A stretch of DNA of 64,000 nt from Thiocapsa rosea (lineage in GTDB: Bacteria; Pseudomonadota; Gammaproteobacteria; Chromatiales; Chromatiaceae), in the NCBI RefSeq assembly GCF_003634315.1, contig NZ_RBXL01000001.1:5250501-5314500 (forward strand), read 5' to 3'. Below are positions 27,994-37,600 of the stretch, in pieces. A program made the position numbers and the translations under genes. Under the pieces are notes generated by a model. That model was not told where the DNA came from, did not search any database, and saw nothing but the letters and a program-made list of their open reading frames with translations. Positions within the stretch are counted from its first letter, which is position 1. Every line of letters begins with the position of its first letter.

Positions 27994-28021
27994 GTGCCCC
28001 ACCAGGGCTTTACAACCGCCT

Positions 28022-28106
28022 TAAACCGGGTTTCCACATGGGTCGGACAAATCCTTAGCGCCCAACACAAAATGAGCAGTACGCATGTCGCTCTGGACGC
28101 GGTTTG
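28022..28106 (+). repeat. Solo module A2, degraded left arm
   Basis: The left arm is TAAACCGGGTTTCC and the right end GCTCTGGACGCGGTTTG. The interior resembles subtype A2. It lies between the two candidate small RNAs. Confidence 0.75.
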
Positions 28107-28170
28107 ACGTGACGGAGCATCCGTCCAACCTTGCCGATCCGGGCCCGGGTCCGGCCGATGCATTCGGGAA

Positions 28171-28254
28171 CCCTTCGACGCCTTCAGACTCGAAGGGATT
28201 GCAACGATGAGTTCTCCTTAGTTCGCTCGCCCCGCATCGCGGGGCATCTTTTTG
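28171..28254 (+). ncRNA. Candidate small RNA 2 (hairpin, TCTCCTT linker, terminator)
   Basis: CCCTTCGA (28171-28178) pairs with TCGAAGGG (28190-28197). The linker holds GTTCTCCTTAG, complementary to a Shine-Dalgarno core. GCCCCGC/GCGGGGC (28229-28245) with ATCTTTTT completes an intrinsic terminator. It ends 23 nt before the Nei-like gene, so it could instead be a leader that attenuates that gene. Confidence 0.35.
28229..28254 (+). terminator. Rho-independent terminator upstream of the Nei-like gene
   Basis: A 7-bp GC stem GCCCCGC-ATC-GCGGGGC followed by ATCTTTTTG. Confidence 0.85.
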
Positions 28255-28277
28255 TCTGCCGGATGCAGGTTCGACGC

Positions 28278-29075
28278 ATGCCAGAAGGCGACACCATCCA
28301 CAAGCTCGCGACCTTTCTGTCCGGCGCTTTGGTCGGCCGGCGTCTCGACGGTGCCCGACTGCAGGGTCGCACCATCGCCGCGTTCGAGCAGGGTCGCATC
28401 CTGCGAGTGACCAGCAAGGGCAAGCATCTCTTCATCGACGTCGAGGGCGGAGCCTCGCTTCGGGTTCACCTCGGGATGTACGGCTCCTGGCACCGTTACC
28501 CGGTCGGACAGGCATGGCAGAAGCCCGCGCGCCGGGCAACGCTCGTCTTGAGTATCCCGGGACAGGATTACGTCTGTTTCAACGCAAAAGAGGTCGAGAT
28601 CCTCGACACCAACGGGTTGCGCAGACGCGATCGGACAGACCGCCTGGGACCGGATCTGAGCCGCGATGCACCGAGCGCCGAGTCGTTGCTGCATCGCGCC
28701 CGTACACTCTCGAGCCCCGAGACCGAACTCGTCGATCTACTGCTTGATCAGCGCATCGCCAGCGGCATCGGCAACGTCTATAAATCCGAGGTCCTCTTCC
28801 TCGAGCGCTGCGCACCGAAGACTCGATTCGGCGACATCTCGGACGAGACCTTCGCCGCGCTCTACCGGACCGCGGAACGCCTTCTCCTGAGCAACCTCGG
28901 CGGCGGTCCCCGGATCACGCGCACCGCCGACGACGGTCGCGGCATCCTCTGGGTCTACGGCCGGGCCGAAAAGCCTTGCTTTCGCTGCGGGACGAGCCTG
29001 TTGCGGGAACGTCTCGGGCAACATGCAAGATCAACCTACTGGTGCCCGGCCTGCCAGTCAGGAAAGAGCGGCTAA
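28278..29075 (+). CDS. Fpg/Nei-family DNA glycosylase (endonuclease VIII-like)
   Basis: A 265-residue base-excision glycosylase/AP lyase. It begins MPEGDTIHK: Pro2 is the nucleophile and PEGDT is the Nei-type rather than Fpg-type (PELPE) signature. The H2TH region is LLLDQRIASGIGNVYKSEVLF. The zinc finger has Cys pairs PCFRCG and YWCPAC. Length is normal. The start at 28278 is fixed by the need for Pro2. The TAA stop forms the first bases of an A-type repeat. An attenuator-like terminator lies just upstream. Confidence 0.92.
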   Translation: MPEGDTIHKLATFLSGALVGRRLDGARLQGRTIAAFEQGRILRVTSKGKHLFIDVEGGASLRVHLGMYGSWHRYPVGQAWQKPARRATLVLSIPGQDYVCFNAKEVEILDTNGLRRRDRTDRLGPDLSRDAPSAESLLHRARTLSSPETELVDLLLDQRIASGIGNVYKSEVLFLERCAPKTRFGDISDETFAALYRTAERLLLSNLGGGPRITRTADDGRGILWVYGRAEKPCFRCGTSLLRERLGQHARSTYWCPACQSGKSG

Positions 29076-29156
29076 ACCGCGTCTCGCTGAGATCAAGGAA
29101 GTCTCCGACGCTAAACACAACATGAAAATGACGCATTCCGCTCTGGACGCGGTTTA
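29073..29156 (+). repeat. Solo module A2 palindromic repeat
   Basis: From TAAACCGCGTCTCGC to GCTCTGGACGCGGTTTA. The first TAA is the stop codon of the Nei-like gene. Closest relative: module A in the composite at 12529. Confidence 0.9.
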
Positions 29157-29167
29157 ACCTCCGGCAT

Positions 29168-29749
29168 TCAAGGCGCCGTCGGCAGCGCGACCTCCAAGGT
29201 CGCCAGATCACCAAGCACGGCTCGGATCTCGGCAAGCGTCGGAGCCCGCGTATAGGCCGGATCATCAAGCCGCCCCAGACAAGTCATGCGCATGAGGTTC
29301 GGGTCATGACTGTCGTCGAGCCAAAAGTGATAACCGGGACGGATCATCTGCGACCCGCCGCTGTCGCCGTGACCGGCAAGTTGGAAGCGAACGCCCCGAT
29401 CCAGGGTCGGTGTCGGGACACGGCTGGACACCAAGGCGAGATAGTTCTGCACACGCGTGATCGAGATCTCCCCGGCCGGGATGGTCTGAGTGCCCTCGTC
29501 ATCGATCCGTCGGACCTCGAGGACACAGCTCGTCCCGCCGCCACCCGCACCTCGCGTGCCGCGATCCATGAGAAAGACCCGCGCCCGCCCGGGCGAGATG
29601 GACACCGGTCGGTTCAGCGTCAGGGTGCTGCCCGCAGGGATCTCCACCCAGCCGGTCTCCACGGATTCACGCACGAGGGTTTGGCAACCCCCGATCAGAA
29701 CGACCAACGCGCCGAGGACGGTTGATCGAATCAGGGTGTTCGCAGTCAT
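29168..29749 (-). CDS. Predicted lipoprotein of unknown function
   Basis: A 193-residue protein with a signal peptide and lipobox VLIGGC (Cys about 22). The mature part is beta-rich with no recognised domain. Visible segments include EIPAGSTLTLNRPVSISPGRARVFL, which recalls small envelope lipoproteins with a basic/hydrophobic strand start. It is divergent from the minor pilin operon across 226 bp. The start at 29749 is the only one giving a sensible signal peptide. Location is inferred as envelope. Confidence 0.75.
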   Translation of the reverse strand: MTANTLIRSTVLGALVVLIGGCQTLVRESVETGWVEIPAGSTLTLNRPVSISPGRARVFLMDRGTRGAGGGGTSCVLEVRRIDDEGTQTIPAGEISITRVQNYLALVSSRVPTPTLDRGVRFQLAGHGDSGGSQMIRPGYHFWLDDSHDPNLMRMTCLGRLDDPAYTRAPTLAEIRAVLGDLATLEVALPTAP

Positions 29750-29975
29750 GAGTCTGGTCCCGGTTCGTTGCCTTCTTAGGGGCAATATAGTGGCGAGCGC
29801 CGCCGAGTTCACGCCGGGATCATGCCGAGCGGACGGTCGACAACGCTCGCCGGCACTGGAAAATTCCACGAAACGCCTTCATACTTCATCGTACACACGA
29901 TGACACCGCAACCGACCTCCCGACACCCTCGGCGCGGTCACTCGCACCACCCGCCTCGACGGCAAGGACGCACAA
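29750..29975. other. Divergent intergenic region, lipoprotein / pilin operon
   Basis: It must hold the promoters of both transcripts, but no strong -35/-10 pair or repeat is visible. Confidence 0.35.
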
Positions 29976-30425
29976 TTGGCAAGGACACTCGTAGAACACC
30001 GAACCGGCTTCACGCTCATCGAACTCCTGATCGTCATCGCGGTGATCGCCATCCTGGCCACCGTAGCCTTCCCCGCCTATCAGGACCAGATCCGAAAGGC
30101 ACGACGCTCGGACGGACAAACAGCCCTCCTCGGCATGGCGATGGCTCAGGAGCGCTTTCGCGCCAATTGTAGCCGCTACGCACTGACCCTGAACGCTGCC
30201 AAACCCGGCATGGTCTGCGACGCTCCCGTTTACAGCCTGCCGCTTGCGGATGAAAGCCCCGAGGGCTGGTACACACTGAGTCTGGACCAGGCCACTGCCG
30301 CCGGTTTCTCCGCCGTCGCCACGGCCCAAAAGGCCCAAGCCGCCGATCGCGCAGGCGGCGTCGCCTGCACGGTCTTGACGATCGACCAAGACGGCGCGAA
30401 GACGCCGCGTGAATGCTGGCGCTGA
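29976..30425 (+). CDS. pilE: Type IV minor pilin PilE
   Basis: A 149-residue prepilin with a short basic leader and processing site G-FTLIELLIVIAVIAIL (Glu at +5). The C-terminal domain has a cysteine pair (NCSRY ... ACTVL) and the usual conserved tail of PilE-like minor pilins. The best start is TTG 29976, with AAGGA 7 nt upstream, giving a normal leader. First gene of pilE-fimT-pilW-pilX-pilV. Confidence 0.88.
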   Translation: MARTLVEHRTGFTLIELLIVIAVIAILATVAFPAYQDQIRKARRSDGQTALLGMAMAQERFRANCSRYALTLNAAKPGMVCDAPVYSLPLADESPEGWYTLSLDQATAAGFSAVATAQKAQAADRAGGVACTVLTIDQDGAKTPRECWR

Positions 30426-30436
30426 GACGCAACCTA

Positions 30437-31093
30437 ATGGACGCCGTCACACGCATCCGCAGAGCAGGCACGCAAGGACGACCGAGCACCGCCAGCTCCC
30501 GACGCACTGCTCCGCCGAAAAACGCGCCCGGGTTCACCCTGCTCGAGCTCATGATCACGCTGTCGGTGCTCGCCATCCTGGCGTCTTTGGGCGTTCCTGC
30601 GATGCAGGAGATGTTCGAACGCAACCGGCTAAAGGGCGCAGCCCAAGCCCTTGCAGAGGACCTGCAATGGGTTCGCGGCGAGGCCATTCGGCGAAATCGG
30701 GATCTGCATCTGATCTTCGATGCCGGTTCGCCGTGGTGTTGGGGCATCAGCGAGGCGAGCGCCTGCAACTGTCGGATCACTGATCCGAACGACCCAAATG
30801 CCTGCACCCTGTTGTTCAACGACACGAAGGTGCTCAAGCACCTCGATGCCGCGAATTATGCCGGGGTGAGCGCGACGGCCACCTTCGATCAAGGGGTAAC
30901 CGGCTTCGAGAGAAGACGCGGCACCACGATGCGCATGGGCTCGGGGTCGGCAGGCTCGAAGCGGCACGGCAACGGGAGTGTCACCTTCAGCAACGCGCAC
31001 GGGGGACAGCTTCGGGTCGTCCTGAGCGTGATCGGGCGTGTGCGGATGTGCTCTCCGGATCAGTCCGTCCCGGGATTCCGCAAATGCGTCTGA
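30437..31093 (+). CDS. fimT: GspH/FimT-family minor pseudopilin
   Basis: About 218 residues. An unusually long basic leader (about 31 residues) precedes the cleavage site G-FTLLELMITLSVLAIL. The GspH/FimT fold follows, with NRLKGAAQALAEDLQWVRGEAIRRN. Start choice is uncertain: ATG 30413 overlaps pilE by 13 nt, and ATG 30437 is 11 nt past its stop. The long leader may be trimmed by a later start. The gene overlaps pilW. Confidence 0.85.
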   Translation: MDAVTRIRRAGTQGRPSTASSRRTAPPKNAPGFTLLELMITLSVLAILASLGVPAMQEMFERNRLKGAAQALAEDLQWVRGEAIRRNRDLHLIFDAGSPWCWGISEASACNCRITDPNDPNACTLLFNDTKVLKHLDAANYAGVSATATFDQGVTGFERRRGTTMRMGSGSAGSKRHGNGSVTFSNAHGGQLRVVLSVIGRVRMCSPDQSVPGFRKCV

Positions 31094-31908
31094 GCCTGCC
31101 TGCTGCATCGATCAACATCGCCGAGGGATCGCTCCGTCGGCAGGCCGGTGTAACCCTGACCGACCTCCTGGTCGGCACGACCGTCGGTGCGCTGGTCCTC
31201 ATCGGGATCTCCACCACCTATGTCCTCGGTGCTCGCGCCACCGGGCAGAACGTCGAGCAGGCCCGTCTGAACCAAGAGATGCGCGCCGTGCTCGAGATGA
31301 TGCAACAGGATATCCGTCGCGCCGGTTACTGGGACTACTCGGCGGCCGAAGACCCGAAGATCGACGAGAACCCATTCCAGAGGGAAATTGGCGGCATTGA
31401 CCATGCACTTCGCACCGGCAACCTCTCGGGAGAGCCCGAAGAGAGCTGCCTGCTCTACAGCTATGACGTGGACGGAACAAGCCTCATTGGAGTGTGCGCG
31501 AAAAGAAAAGATGAGGATTGTGTCGGGACGGGGTCGAAGTTCGCCTCGGAACACTATGACCAGGAGACCATGGAGATGTTCGGCTTTCAACTCCAAGGTC
31601 AAGCCGTGCGGATGCGCACCGGCCGCAGGAACGCAGCGGACGATGCATTCACCTGCAACAGCGGCAGCTGGGAGAGGATCACCAGTGAGGATGTGCGCAT
31701 CACGACCCTGCAATTCACCATCACACCCGCGCAGACGAGCCTGGCACCCGGAAAGGAAGACTCCGGCTGCGAAAGAAACGAGCTTTGCCGAGAAACGCGA
31801 AGGGTCGCGATCCTAATGGAAGGTCAGATTCGTAACGACAAGGCCGTACGCCAAAGGCTACAAGCGACCGTCGCCGTGCGGAATGACCGCTATTTCGTCA
31901 AGGAGTGA
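31084..31908 (+). CDS. pilW: Type IV pilus minor pilin PilW
   Basis: A 274-residue PilW protein with the N-terminal helix G-VTLTDLLVGTTVGALVLIGI and the typical RLNQEMRAVLEMMQQDIRRAGYW block. Position +5 after the cleavage Gly22 is Asp27 rather than Glu. A cysteine-rich variable domain follows. ATG 31084 overlaps the fimT stop (AAATGCGTCTGA), so translation is coupled. Confidence 0.88.
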   Translation: MRLSLPAASINIAEGSLRRQAGVTLTDLLVGTTVGALVLIGISTTYVLGARATGQNVEQARLNQEMRAVLEMMQQDIRRAGYWDYSAAEDPKIDENPFQREIGGIDHALRTGNLSGEPEESCLLYSYDVDGTSLIGVCAKRKDEDCVGTGSKFASEHYDQETMEMFGFQLQGQAVRMRTGRRNAADDAFTCNSGSWERITSEDVRITTLQFTITPAQTSLAPGKEDSGCERNELCRETRRVAILMEGQIRNDKAVRQRLQATVAVRNDRYFVKE

Positions 31909-31934
31909 TCGGCATCCGCCGATGAAGGAGACCA

Positions 31935-32984
31935 ATGACCTCGCGGAAAACGACCTCGCGAAAGATCGAGCGTCAGCGCGGCGCGCTGACGCTCATGATG
32001 GGTTTATTGCTGCTTATGGGCTCGACCATGCTCACGCTCAGCTCCGTTCGCGTTGGCGTTATGGAACAGCGGATCGCGAACAATGAGTTGCGTGCAAAAG
32101 AGGCGCAGCAGGCGGCACAGGCAGGACTTGATTATGCGCTCGCCCGAATCGGCCAGGGTAACAATATCGATACCCCGCCACCGGTCACTGCGACCAGCAA
32201 CATCACCTACGACATCGTCTTGACCGAAAGCGAACGCGACAATGAGATCTGTGTTTCATCCCGAGCCGGTGCACGCGGGGACGACAGCATCGAGGCAGTT
32301 GCCACAGAGTGCTTTCAGCGGCAGAGTCTTTTTAATCACAAGGGCTTTGGAAAAAGCATGCCGCCACTGGTCGTCAACGGAGGAATCCAAAAGGTTACAG
32401 GAAACCCGGACATCTACCCGGCCGACTGCAACGACGAGATTTCCGCGAAAGACTGTGAATCCATTGCCATTGTCTCGTCGGCCGAAAGGAGCGACATAGA
32501 AGAGGGTCATTTTAATAAAAAGGATCCGCTTGATGATGACCAGATCAGGGCGAAGGCCTTCGCGAGCAGTGCTTGGGAATATGTGTTCGGCATCAGCAAG
32601 GACAGGTTCAAGGCATTAGCGGAGGCCGATGACCCGAATGATCCTCAATTCATCTGGGCATACGACGCAAAGAAGGCAAAGAATTTTGGAAGCGCCAAAA
32701 AGCCCGTTTATCTCGTATTCGACTCTACGGCCGGCTGCCCGAAGCTCGGCGGCGATATCTATGGCGTTGTCTATTTCGAAAGCCCGACAGCGTGTCGCAG
32801 TCAGGGATGGGGTGGCGCGACCATCTATGGATCAGTCGTCTTCGAAGGCAGCTTAGACAAATTCACCGCGAATAGCGACTTATACAACTGGAATACGCAG
32901 CCGACGAGCGAGGGCGGTGGTCCTGCAGCCCCTCAGAAAACCTGGACCAGTCGCATCCCGGGTAGTTGGCGCGATTGGGATTAG
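31935..32984 (+). CDS. pilX: Type IV pilus assembly protein PilX
   Basis: A 349-residue protein with the PilX N-terminus: RQRGALTLMMGLLLLMGSTML, then MEQRIANNELRAKEAQQAAQAGLDYAL. The variable C-terminal region ends WTSRIPGSWRDWD. It is longer than many PilX proteins and visibly richer in A/T codons (AAT, AAA, TTT) than the neighbours. A good SD, GAAGGAGA, precedes ATG 31935. In other systems PilX partners PilY1 at the pilus tip; PilY1 is not encoded nearby. Confidence 0.87.
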   Translation: MTSRKTTSRKIERQRGALTLMMGLLLLMGSTMLTLSSVRVGVMEQRIANNELRAKEAQQAAQAGLDYALARIGQGNNIDTPPPVTATSNITYDIVLTESERDNEICVSSRAGARGDDSIEAVATECFQRQSLFNHKGFGKSMPPLVVNGGIQKVTGNPDIYPADCNDEISAKDCESIAIVSSAERSDIEEGHFNKKDPLDDDQIRAKAFASSAWEYVFGISKDRFKALAEADDPNDPQFIWAYDAKKAKNFGSAKKPVYLVFDSTAGCPKLGGDIYGVVYFESPTACRSQGWGGATIYGSVVFEGSLDKFTANSDLYNWNTQPTSEGGGPAAPQKTWTSRIPGSWRDWD

Positions 32985-32995
32985 AGAGTCAACCG

Positions 32996-33784
32996 ATGCG
33001 CTCACAAAACCGACCTTCACGCACACACGGATTCACTCTCATCGAGTCATTGATCGCACTTGTCGTGCTTTCGCTCGGACTCTTTGGGCTGATGCAGATG
33101 CAAACCCGCGTCATGGCGGAAACCGCCGACAGCAAGACGCGAACGGCGGCAGTAAACATCGCTCAAGAGAAAATAGAGGAGCTTCGCAGCGAGAGCTATG
33201 CTGCTGTTGTGAGCGGAAAAGATACCGTTCAAGCTGAATCTGGCGGCACGGCCGGTTTCACGCGGACCTGGACCGTCAAACCAAAGATAGACCCTCCCTA
33301 CAGAGAGGTCTCGGTGACGACCCGCTGGACCCGTCCGGGCGAGGGCTCCGAAGATCAGGACTCCTCCTCCGTCACCCTCACTACATTCATTGCGCAGTCG
33401 GCAGCAATGGCTTTGGAGACGATCGGCCAGGATCCCGAACTACCGCCCCCACCCAAAGGCGGCGGACTCCCGCCGACGATCAGCGTCAACAGCCCCTACA
33501 CGCAGTGCGTGAGCAGCTCGAATCCTTGCGAGGTCGAAAAGAATACAACCATCCGTCCGAGCTTTATCGTGACCGACGACACGGCACTATCGGCCAGAAA
33601 CCTCACTATCACCGCATCGGGAAACGGAGCGGCAACGTCCGGCTCGATGACGTTCAACACCAGTTCCGCTGAAGCAACCCAAGACATTCTCACGCCAAAC
33701 GGCAACAAGAAGACCTTCAGCGTCATCATGCGTGCGGACGATGGAGTCAACAACACAACGGTCACGCTGTATTTCACAACCTGA
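32996..33784 (+). CDS. pilV: Type IV pilus modification protein PilV
   Basis: A 262-residue minor pilin with leader and site G-FTLIESLIALVVLSLGLFGL, then TRTAAVNIAQEKIEELRSESY. The C-terminus carries an added module from about residue 155: a Pro/Gly hinge (PPPPKGGGLPP), then a beta-rich segment ending FSVIMRADDGVNNTTVTLYF, Ig-like in pattern. Last gene of the operon. The convergent metZ follows after a 289-bp gap. Confidence 0.87.
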   Translation: MRSQNRPSRTHGFTLIESLIALVVLSLGLFGLMQMQTRVMAETADSKTRTAAVNIAQEKIEELRSESYAAVVSGKDTVQAESGGTAGFTRTWTVKPKIDPPYREVSVTTRWTRPGEGSEDQDSSSVTLTTFIAQSAAMALETIGQDPELPPPPKGGGLPPTISVNSPYTQCVSSSNPCEVEKNTTIRPSFIVTDDTALSARNLTITASGNGAATSGSMTFNTSSAEATQDILTPNGNKKTFSVIMRADDGVNNTTVTLYFTT

Positions 33785-34073
33785 TACACGCCGAACTGCA
33801 ACATGCCTGTTGTGGATGAATGTGCAAAGCCCGCGACCTTCGCCATCTGATCGTCATCTGGTCGCCATCCAGTCGCCATCCGGTCGATGGGCTGACGCAG
33901 ACATCCCGGCGGTTGCCGCATCCGAACGGCATTGCGGCCGTGGGTGATGCCGAGCCGTGCGAGGTACAACCAACTCTGGGTATTGAAGGGTTTTATGGTG
34001 CGAATTGATGCGCACCTACGCTTCGGCAGCTCCTTTCCCTGAAATTACCTTACCTTAACGTGCCTCCCCGGCA
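33785..34073. other. Intergenic stretch between pilV and metZ
   Basis: Short degenerate tandem repeats of GGTCGCCATCCA occur around 33848-33888. No gene or clear terminator is seen. Confidence 0.4.
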
Positions 34074-35324
34074 TCACCCCCGGGAGCGAAGCATCTCCAG
34101 ACCGAGCGCCAAATCCGCCTGAATGTCCTCGATCTCTTCCAACCCGACCGCCACCCGAACGAGACCTTCACCGATGCCGACGGCGGCGCGCTCTTCCGGC
34201 GTGAGCCGACCGTGGGTGGTCGTCGCCGGATGGGTGATGGTGGTCTTCACGTCGCCGAGATTGGCCGTGATGGACAGAAGACGGGTCGAGTCGATCAGGT
34301 GCCAGGCACCGGCGCGACCGCCGCGCACGTCGAAGGCGACGATGCCTCCGCCGGTGCGCTGCTGGGAGCCGACCAGATGGTGCTGGGGGTGGTCCGGGAG
34401 TCCGGGATAATAAACACGCTCGATCCCCGGCTGCACGAGCAGCCATTGTGCAAGTGCCGCCGCGGATTGCGCATGGGCGAGCATCCGCAGCTTCAGCGTT
34501 TCGAGTCCTTTGAGAAAGACCCAGGCGTTGAAGGGGCTCATGGTCGGGCCGGCCGTTCTCAACACGCCGAAGACCGCCTCGCCGACCGACTTGCGATCGC
34601 CGACGACGGCGCCGCCGACACAACGCCCCTGCCCGTCCAGGTACTTGGTGGCGGAATGGATCACCAGATCCGCGCCGAACTCGAGCGGGCGTTGCAGGGC
34701 CGGGGTGCAGAAACAGTTGTCGACCGCCAGGAGACAGCCCCGGCGATGCGCAAGCTCCGCGAGCCCTCGGATGTCGACCATCTCGGTCAAGGGATTGGAC
34801 GGCGTCTCGCAGAACAAAAGCCGGGTCTCGGGGCGAATCGCCGCGTCCCATGCCTCCAGGTCGCCGAGCGTCACATAGCTGGTCGCGATGCCGAACCGGG
34901 AGAGGTATTTGTTGAAGAGGAGCGTGGTGCTGCCGAACAGGCTCCGAGAGGCGACGATGTGGTCGCCGGACTCCAGAACCCCCATGCAGACGGCCAGAAT
35001 GGCTGACATGCCGGAGGCGGTCGCGACACAGCGCTCGCCGCCTTCGAGACTGGCCAGACGCTCCTCGAAGGCCGAGACCGTCGGGTTCGTGAAACGCGAA
35101 TAGATGTTGCCCGCTTGATCGCCCGAAAAACGTGCGGCGGCCTCGGCAGCGCTTTGAAAGACAAAACTGGAGGTCGTGAAGATCGGCTCGCCGTGCTCGC
35201 CTTCCGGGGTCCGGTGGTGACCGACCCGCACGGCACGGGTCGCGAATCCCGGTGCGGCCGAAGACTGGGACGCGGTCGGCTCGTCCGCGCTCGATCGCGC
35301 GTCAGGCGGAGTTGTAGAGGTCAA
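34074..35324 (-). CDS. metZ: O-succinylhomoserine sulfhydrylase
   Basis: A 416-residue Cys/Met-metabolism PLP enzyme that makes homocysteine from O-succinylhomoserine and sulfide. Motifs: [41 protein letters not shown] and the PLP lysine in [12 protein letters not shown]. It follows purF with a 23-nt overlap from a TTG start, the order purF-metZ known from pseudomonads. Direct use of sulfide would suit a sulfur-oxidising host. Start choice is moderately certain. Confidence 0.95.
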   Translation of the reverse strand: MTSTTPPDARSSADEPTASQSSAAPGFATRAVRVGHHRTPEGEHGEPIFTTSSFVFQSAAEAAARFSGDQAGNIYSRFTNPTVSAFEERLASLEGGERCVATASGMSAILAVCMGVLESGDHIVASRSLFGSTTLLFNKYLSRFGIATSYVTLGDLEAWDAAIRPETRLLFCETPSNPLTEMVDIRGLAELAHRRGCLLAVDNCFCTPALQRPLEFGADLVIHSATKYLDGQGRCVGGAVVGDRKSVGEAVFGVLRTAGPTMSPFNAWVFLKGLETLKLRMLAHAQSAAALAQWLLVQPGIERVYYPGLPDHPQHHLVGSQQRTGGGIVAFDVRGGRAGAWHLIDSTRLLSITANLGDVKTTITHPATTTHGRLTPEERAAVGIGEGLVRVAVGLEEIEDIQADLALGLEMLRSRG

Positions 35325-36816
35325 TGACGTTCTCGCTGAATGAGCCGTAGGCGGTCTTGGCGACGTCGTTGCGATTCGCCTCGAGCGCCTGAAGATACTC
35401 GGGGGTCACGTCCCCGGTCACGTAAAGACCGTCGAAAACCGAGGTATCGAAGCGGTCCACGTGGCTTTTGCCCTTCTTCTGGACCGCGTCGATCAGATCA
35501 TCGAGCTCTTGAAAGATGAGTCGGTCGGCACCCAGCTCGCGCGCGACTTCCTCCTCGGTCCGGCCGTGGGCGATGAGTTCGCTGGCCGCGGGCATGTCGA
35601 TCCCGTAGACGTTGGGAAAGCGCACCGGCGGTGCTGCCGAGGCGAAGTAGACCCGGTGCGCCCCGGCCTCGCGCGCCATCTGAATGATCTGCTGGGAGGT
35701 GGTGCCGCGCACGATGGAGTCGTCGACCAGCAGGACGTTCTTCTTGCGGAACTCCAGATCGATGGCATTGAGCTTCTGCCGAACCGACTTCTTGCGGACC
35801 TGCTGGCCCGGCATGATAAAGGTGCGCCCGATGTAGCGGTTCTTGATGAAGCCTTCCGAGTAAGGCACGCCGAGCTGATTGGCCAGCTGGAGTGCGGCCG
35901 TCCGGCTGGTGTCCGGGATGGGGATCACGACGTCGATGTCGTGATTCGACCACTCGCGCTTGATCTTGGCCGCGAGCTTTTTGCCCATTCGGGAACGCGC
36001 CTTGTGCACCGAGATGTTGTCGATGATGGAATCGGGGCGGGCGAAGTAGACGAACTCGAAGATGCAGGGCGACAGGATCGGTTGGGCGGCACACTGGTGC
36101 GTGTTGATCTGGCCGTCGACGGTAATGCAGACCGCCTCGCCCGGCGCGACATCCGCGATCAGGGTGAAGCCGATGGTGTCGAGCGCCACGCTCTCGGAGG
36201 CGATCATGTACTCGGTGCCCAGATCGGTCTCGCGACGTCCGTAGACCAGGGGCCTGATCCCGTGCGGGTCGCGGAAGCCGAAGACGCCGAAGCCCGGGAT
36301 CATCGCGACCGCGGCATAGCCGCCTCGACAGCGTCGGTGTACGCCCGACACCGCGCGAAAGACATCGTGCTCGTCGATCCGCAGTTTGCCCTGGAGCTGC
36401 AGCTCGTGGGCAAAGACGTTCAGCAGGATCTCGGAATCCGACGCGGTGTTGAGGTGGCGAAGATCCTCGACGAAGAGGTCGCGCTTGAGGTCATCGGCAT
36501 TGGTGAGATTGCCGTTATGGGCAAGCACGATGCCGTAGGGCGAATTGACGTAGAAGGGCTGGGCCTCGGCCGAGCTGGCCGCGCCGGCGGTCGGGTAGCG
36601 GACATGTCCGACACCCATGTTGCCGCCTAATTGGATCATGTGTCGGGTTCGGAAGACATCGCGCGCAAGACCGTTGTCCTTGCGCAAATGGAGCTTGTCG
36701 CCCTGACAGGTCACGATGCCGGCGGCATCCTGTCCCCGGTGTTGGAGCACCAGCAGCGAGTCGTAAAGCGCTTGGTTGACCGGACTTTTACCGACAATGC
36801 CGACGATGCCGCACAT
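35302..36816 (-). CDS. purF: Amidophosphoribosyltransferase
   Basis: A 504-residue enzyme for the first step of purine synthesis. It starts MCGIVGIVG, so the mature N-terminal Cys nucleophile is present. The glutaminase domain carries [11 protein letters not shown] and LAHNGNLTN. The PRTase domain has the PRPP motif [13 protein letters not shown]. Length equals that of E. coli PurF. Third gene of the dedD-cvpA-purF-metZ run. Confidence 0.97.
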   Translation of the reverse strand: MCGIVGIVGKSPVNQALYDSLLVLQHRGQDAAGIVTCQGDKLHLRKDNGLARDVFRTRHMIQLGGNMGVGHVRYPTAGAASSAEAQPFYVNSPYGIVLAHNGNLTNADDLKRDLFVEDLRHLNTASDSEILLNVFAHELQLQGKLRIDEHDVFRAVSGVHRRCRGGYAAVAMIPGFGVFGFRDPHGIRPLVYGRRETDLGTEYMIASESVALDTIGFTLIADVAPGEAVCITVDGQINTHQCAAQPILSPCIFEFVYFARPDSIIDNISVHKARSRMGKKLAAKIKREWSNHDIDVVIPIPDTSRTAALQLANQLGVPYSEGFIKNRYIGRTFIMPGQQVRKKSVRQKLNAIDLEFRKKNVLLVDDSIVRGTTSQQIIQMAREAGAHRVYFASAAPPVRFPNVYGIDMPAASELIAHGRTEEEVARELGADRLIFQELDDLIDAVQKKGKSHVDRFDTSVFDGLYVTGDVTPEYLQALEANRNDVAKTAYGSFSENVIDLYNSA

Positions 36817-36999
36817 GACTTCCTCGCCCGCCTCCAGCCCCGGAGTCCGAGACGGATGCTGCTGATTGGGAACAGCGGACTATACCCCGCGAGGTTGATC
36901 CGGGACAACATCGAACGACCGATCGCCCGATCCAAGGTTCAGCCGCGCAACCCGCGCCGGCCACATCTCCCGATGCGCACCACCGAAACTAACCAATCG

Positions 37000-37027
37000 C
37001 AGGAGGCAGGAGGCAGGAGGCAGGAGG
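37000..37027. repeat. Heptanucleotide tandem repeat (CAGGAGG)4
   Basis: Four perfect copies at 37000, 37007, 37014 and 37021 in the purF-cvpA gap. Slippage-prone. Confidence 0.95.
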
Positions 37028-37054
37028 CCGAAAAAACCCGATCAACGCAATCCT

Positions 37055-37549
37055 TCAGAGGCTCTTGACCCTGGCCTGCACCTCTTCGGGAACCAGATCG
37101 ATGAGCCAGCCGGCCACCGCTTGGAACTGGCCGATGAGCCGTGATTCCTGCCACCAGGAATCCTCCGGCATGGGTGTGAGGGCCCCCAGGAAGACCGCCA
37201 TCGCCACGATCACCACACCGCGAGCCGCGCCGAAGACCAATCCGAGCATCCGATCGACGACACCGAGACCCGTCTTCTCGATCAGGGCCGACAGCAGGGC
37301 GCCCAAGAGGGCGCCGAGGACGAGAGTGCCCAGGATCAGGCCGATGAAAGCCGCGGCCAGACGCACCGAGGGCTGCGACAGGTAAGGCACCAGCAGCTCG
37401 GCGACCTCGCGGTGGAACAGCCAAGCGATCAGGATCGCGGCGATCCAGACCCCCAGGGACAACACCTCGCGGATCAGACCGCGTCCGAGCCCGACCAAAG
37501 CGGACAGCAGGACAACCCCGAGGATGGCGAAATCGACCCAATTCATCAT
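37055..37549 (-). CDS. cvpA: CvpA family membrane protein
   Basis: A 164-residue inner-membrane protein with four hydrophobic segments and the family start NWVDFAILGVVLLSALVGLGRGLIREVLSL. It was originally linked to colicin V export; in gammaproteobacteria it affects envelope homeostasis. The location immediately before purF is highly conserved. The ATG at 37549 or the adjacent one at 37546 may be used. Confidence 0.93.
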   Translation of the reverse strand: MMNWVDFAILGVVLLSALVGLGRGLIREVLSLGVWIAAILIAWLFHREVAELLVPYLSQPSVRLAAAFIGLILGTLVLGALLGALLSALIEKTGLGVVDRMLGLVFGAARGVVIVAMAVFLGALTPMPEDSWWQESRLIGQFQAVAGWLIDLVPEEVQARVKSL

Positions 37550-37600
37550 CAGCTCCGACGCACCGGACTAGAGGAAAACGCAGCGCGCACCGGGATCTGC

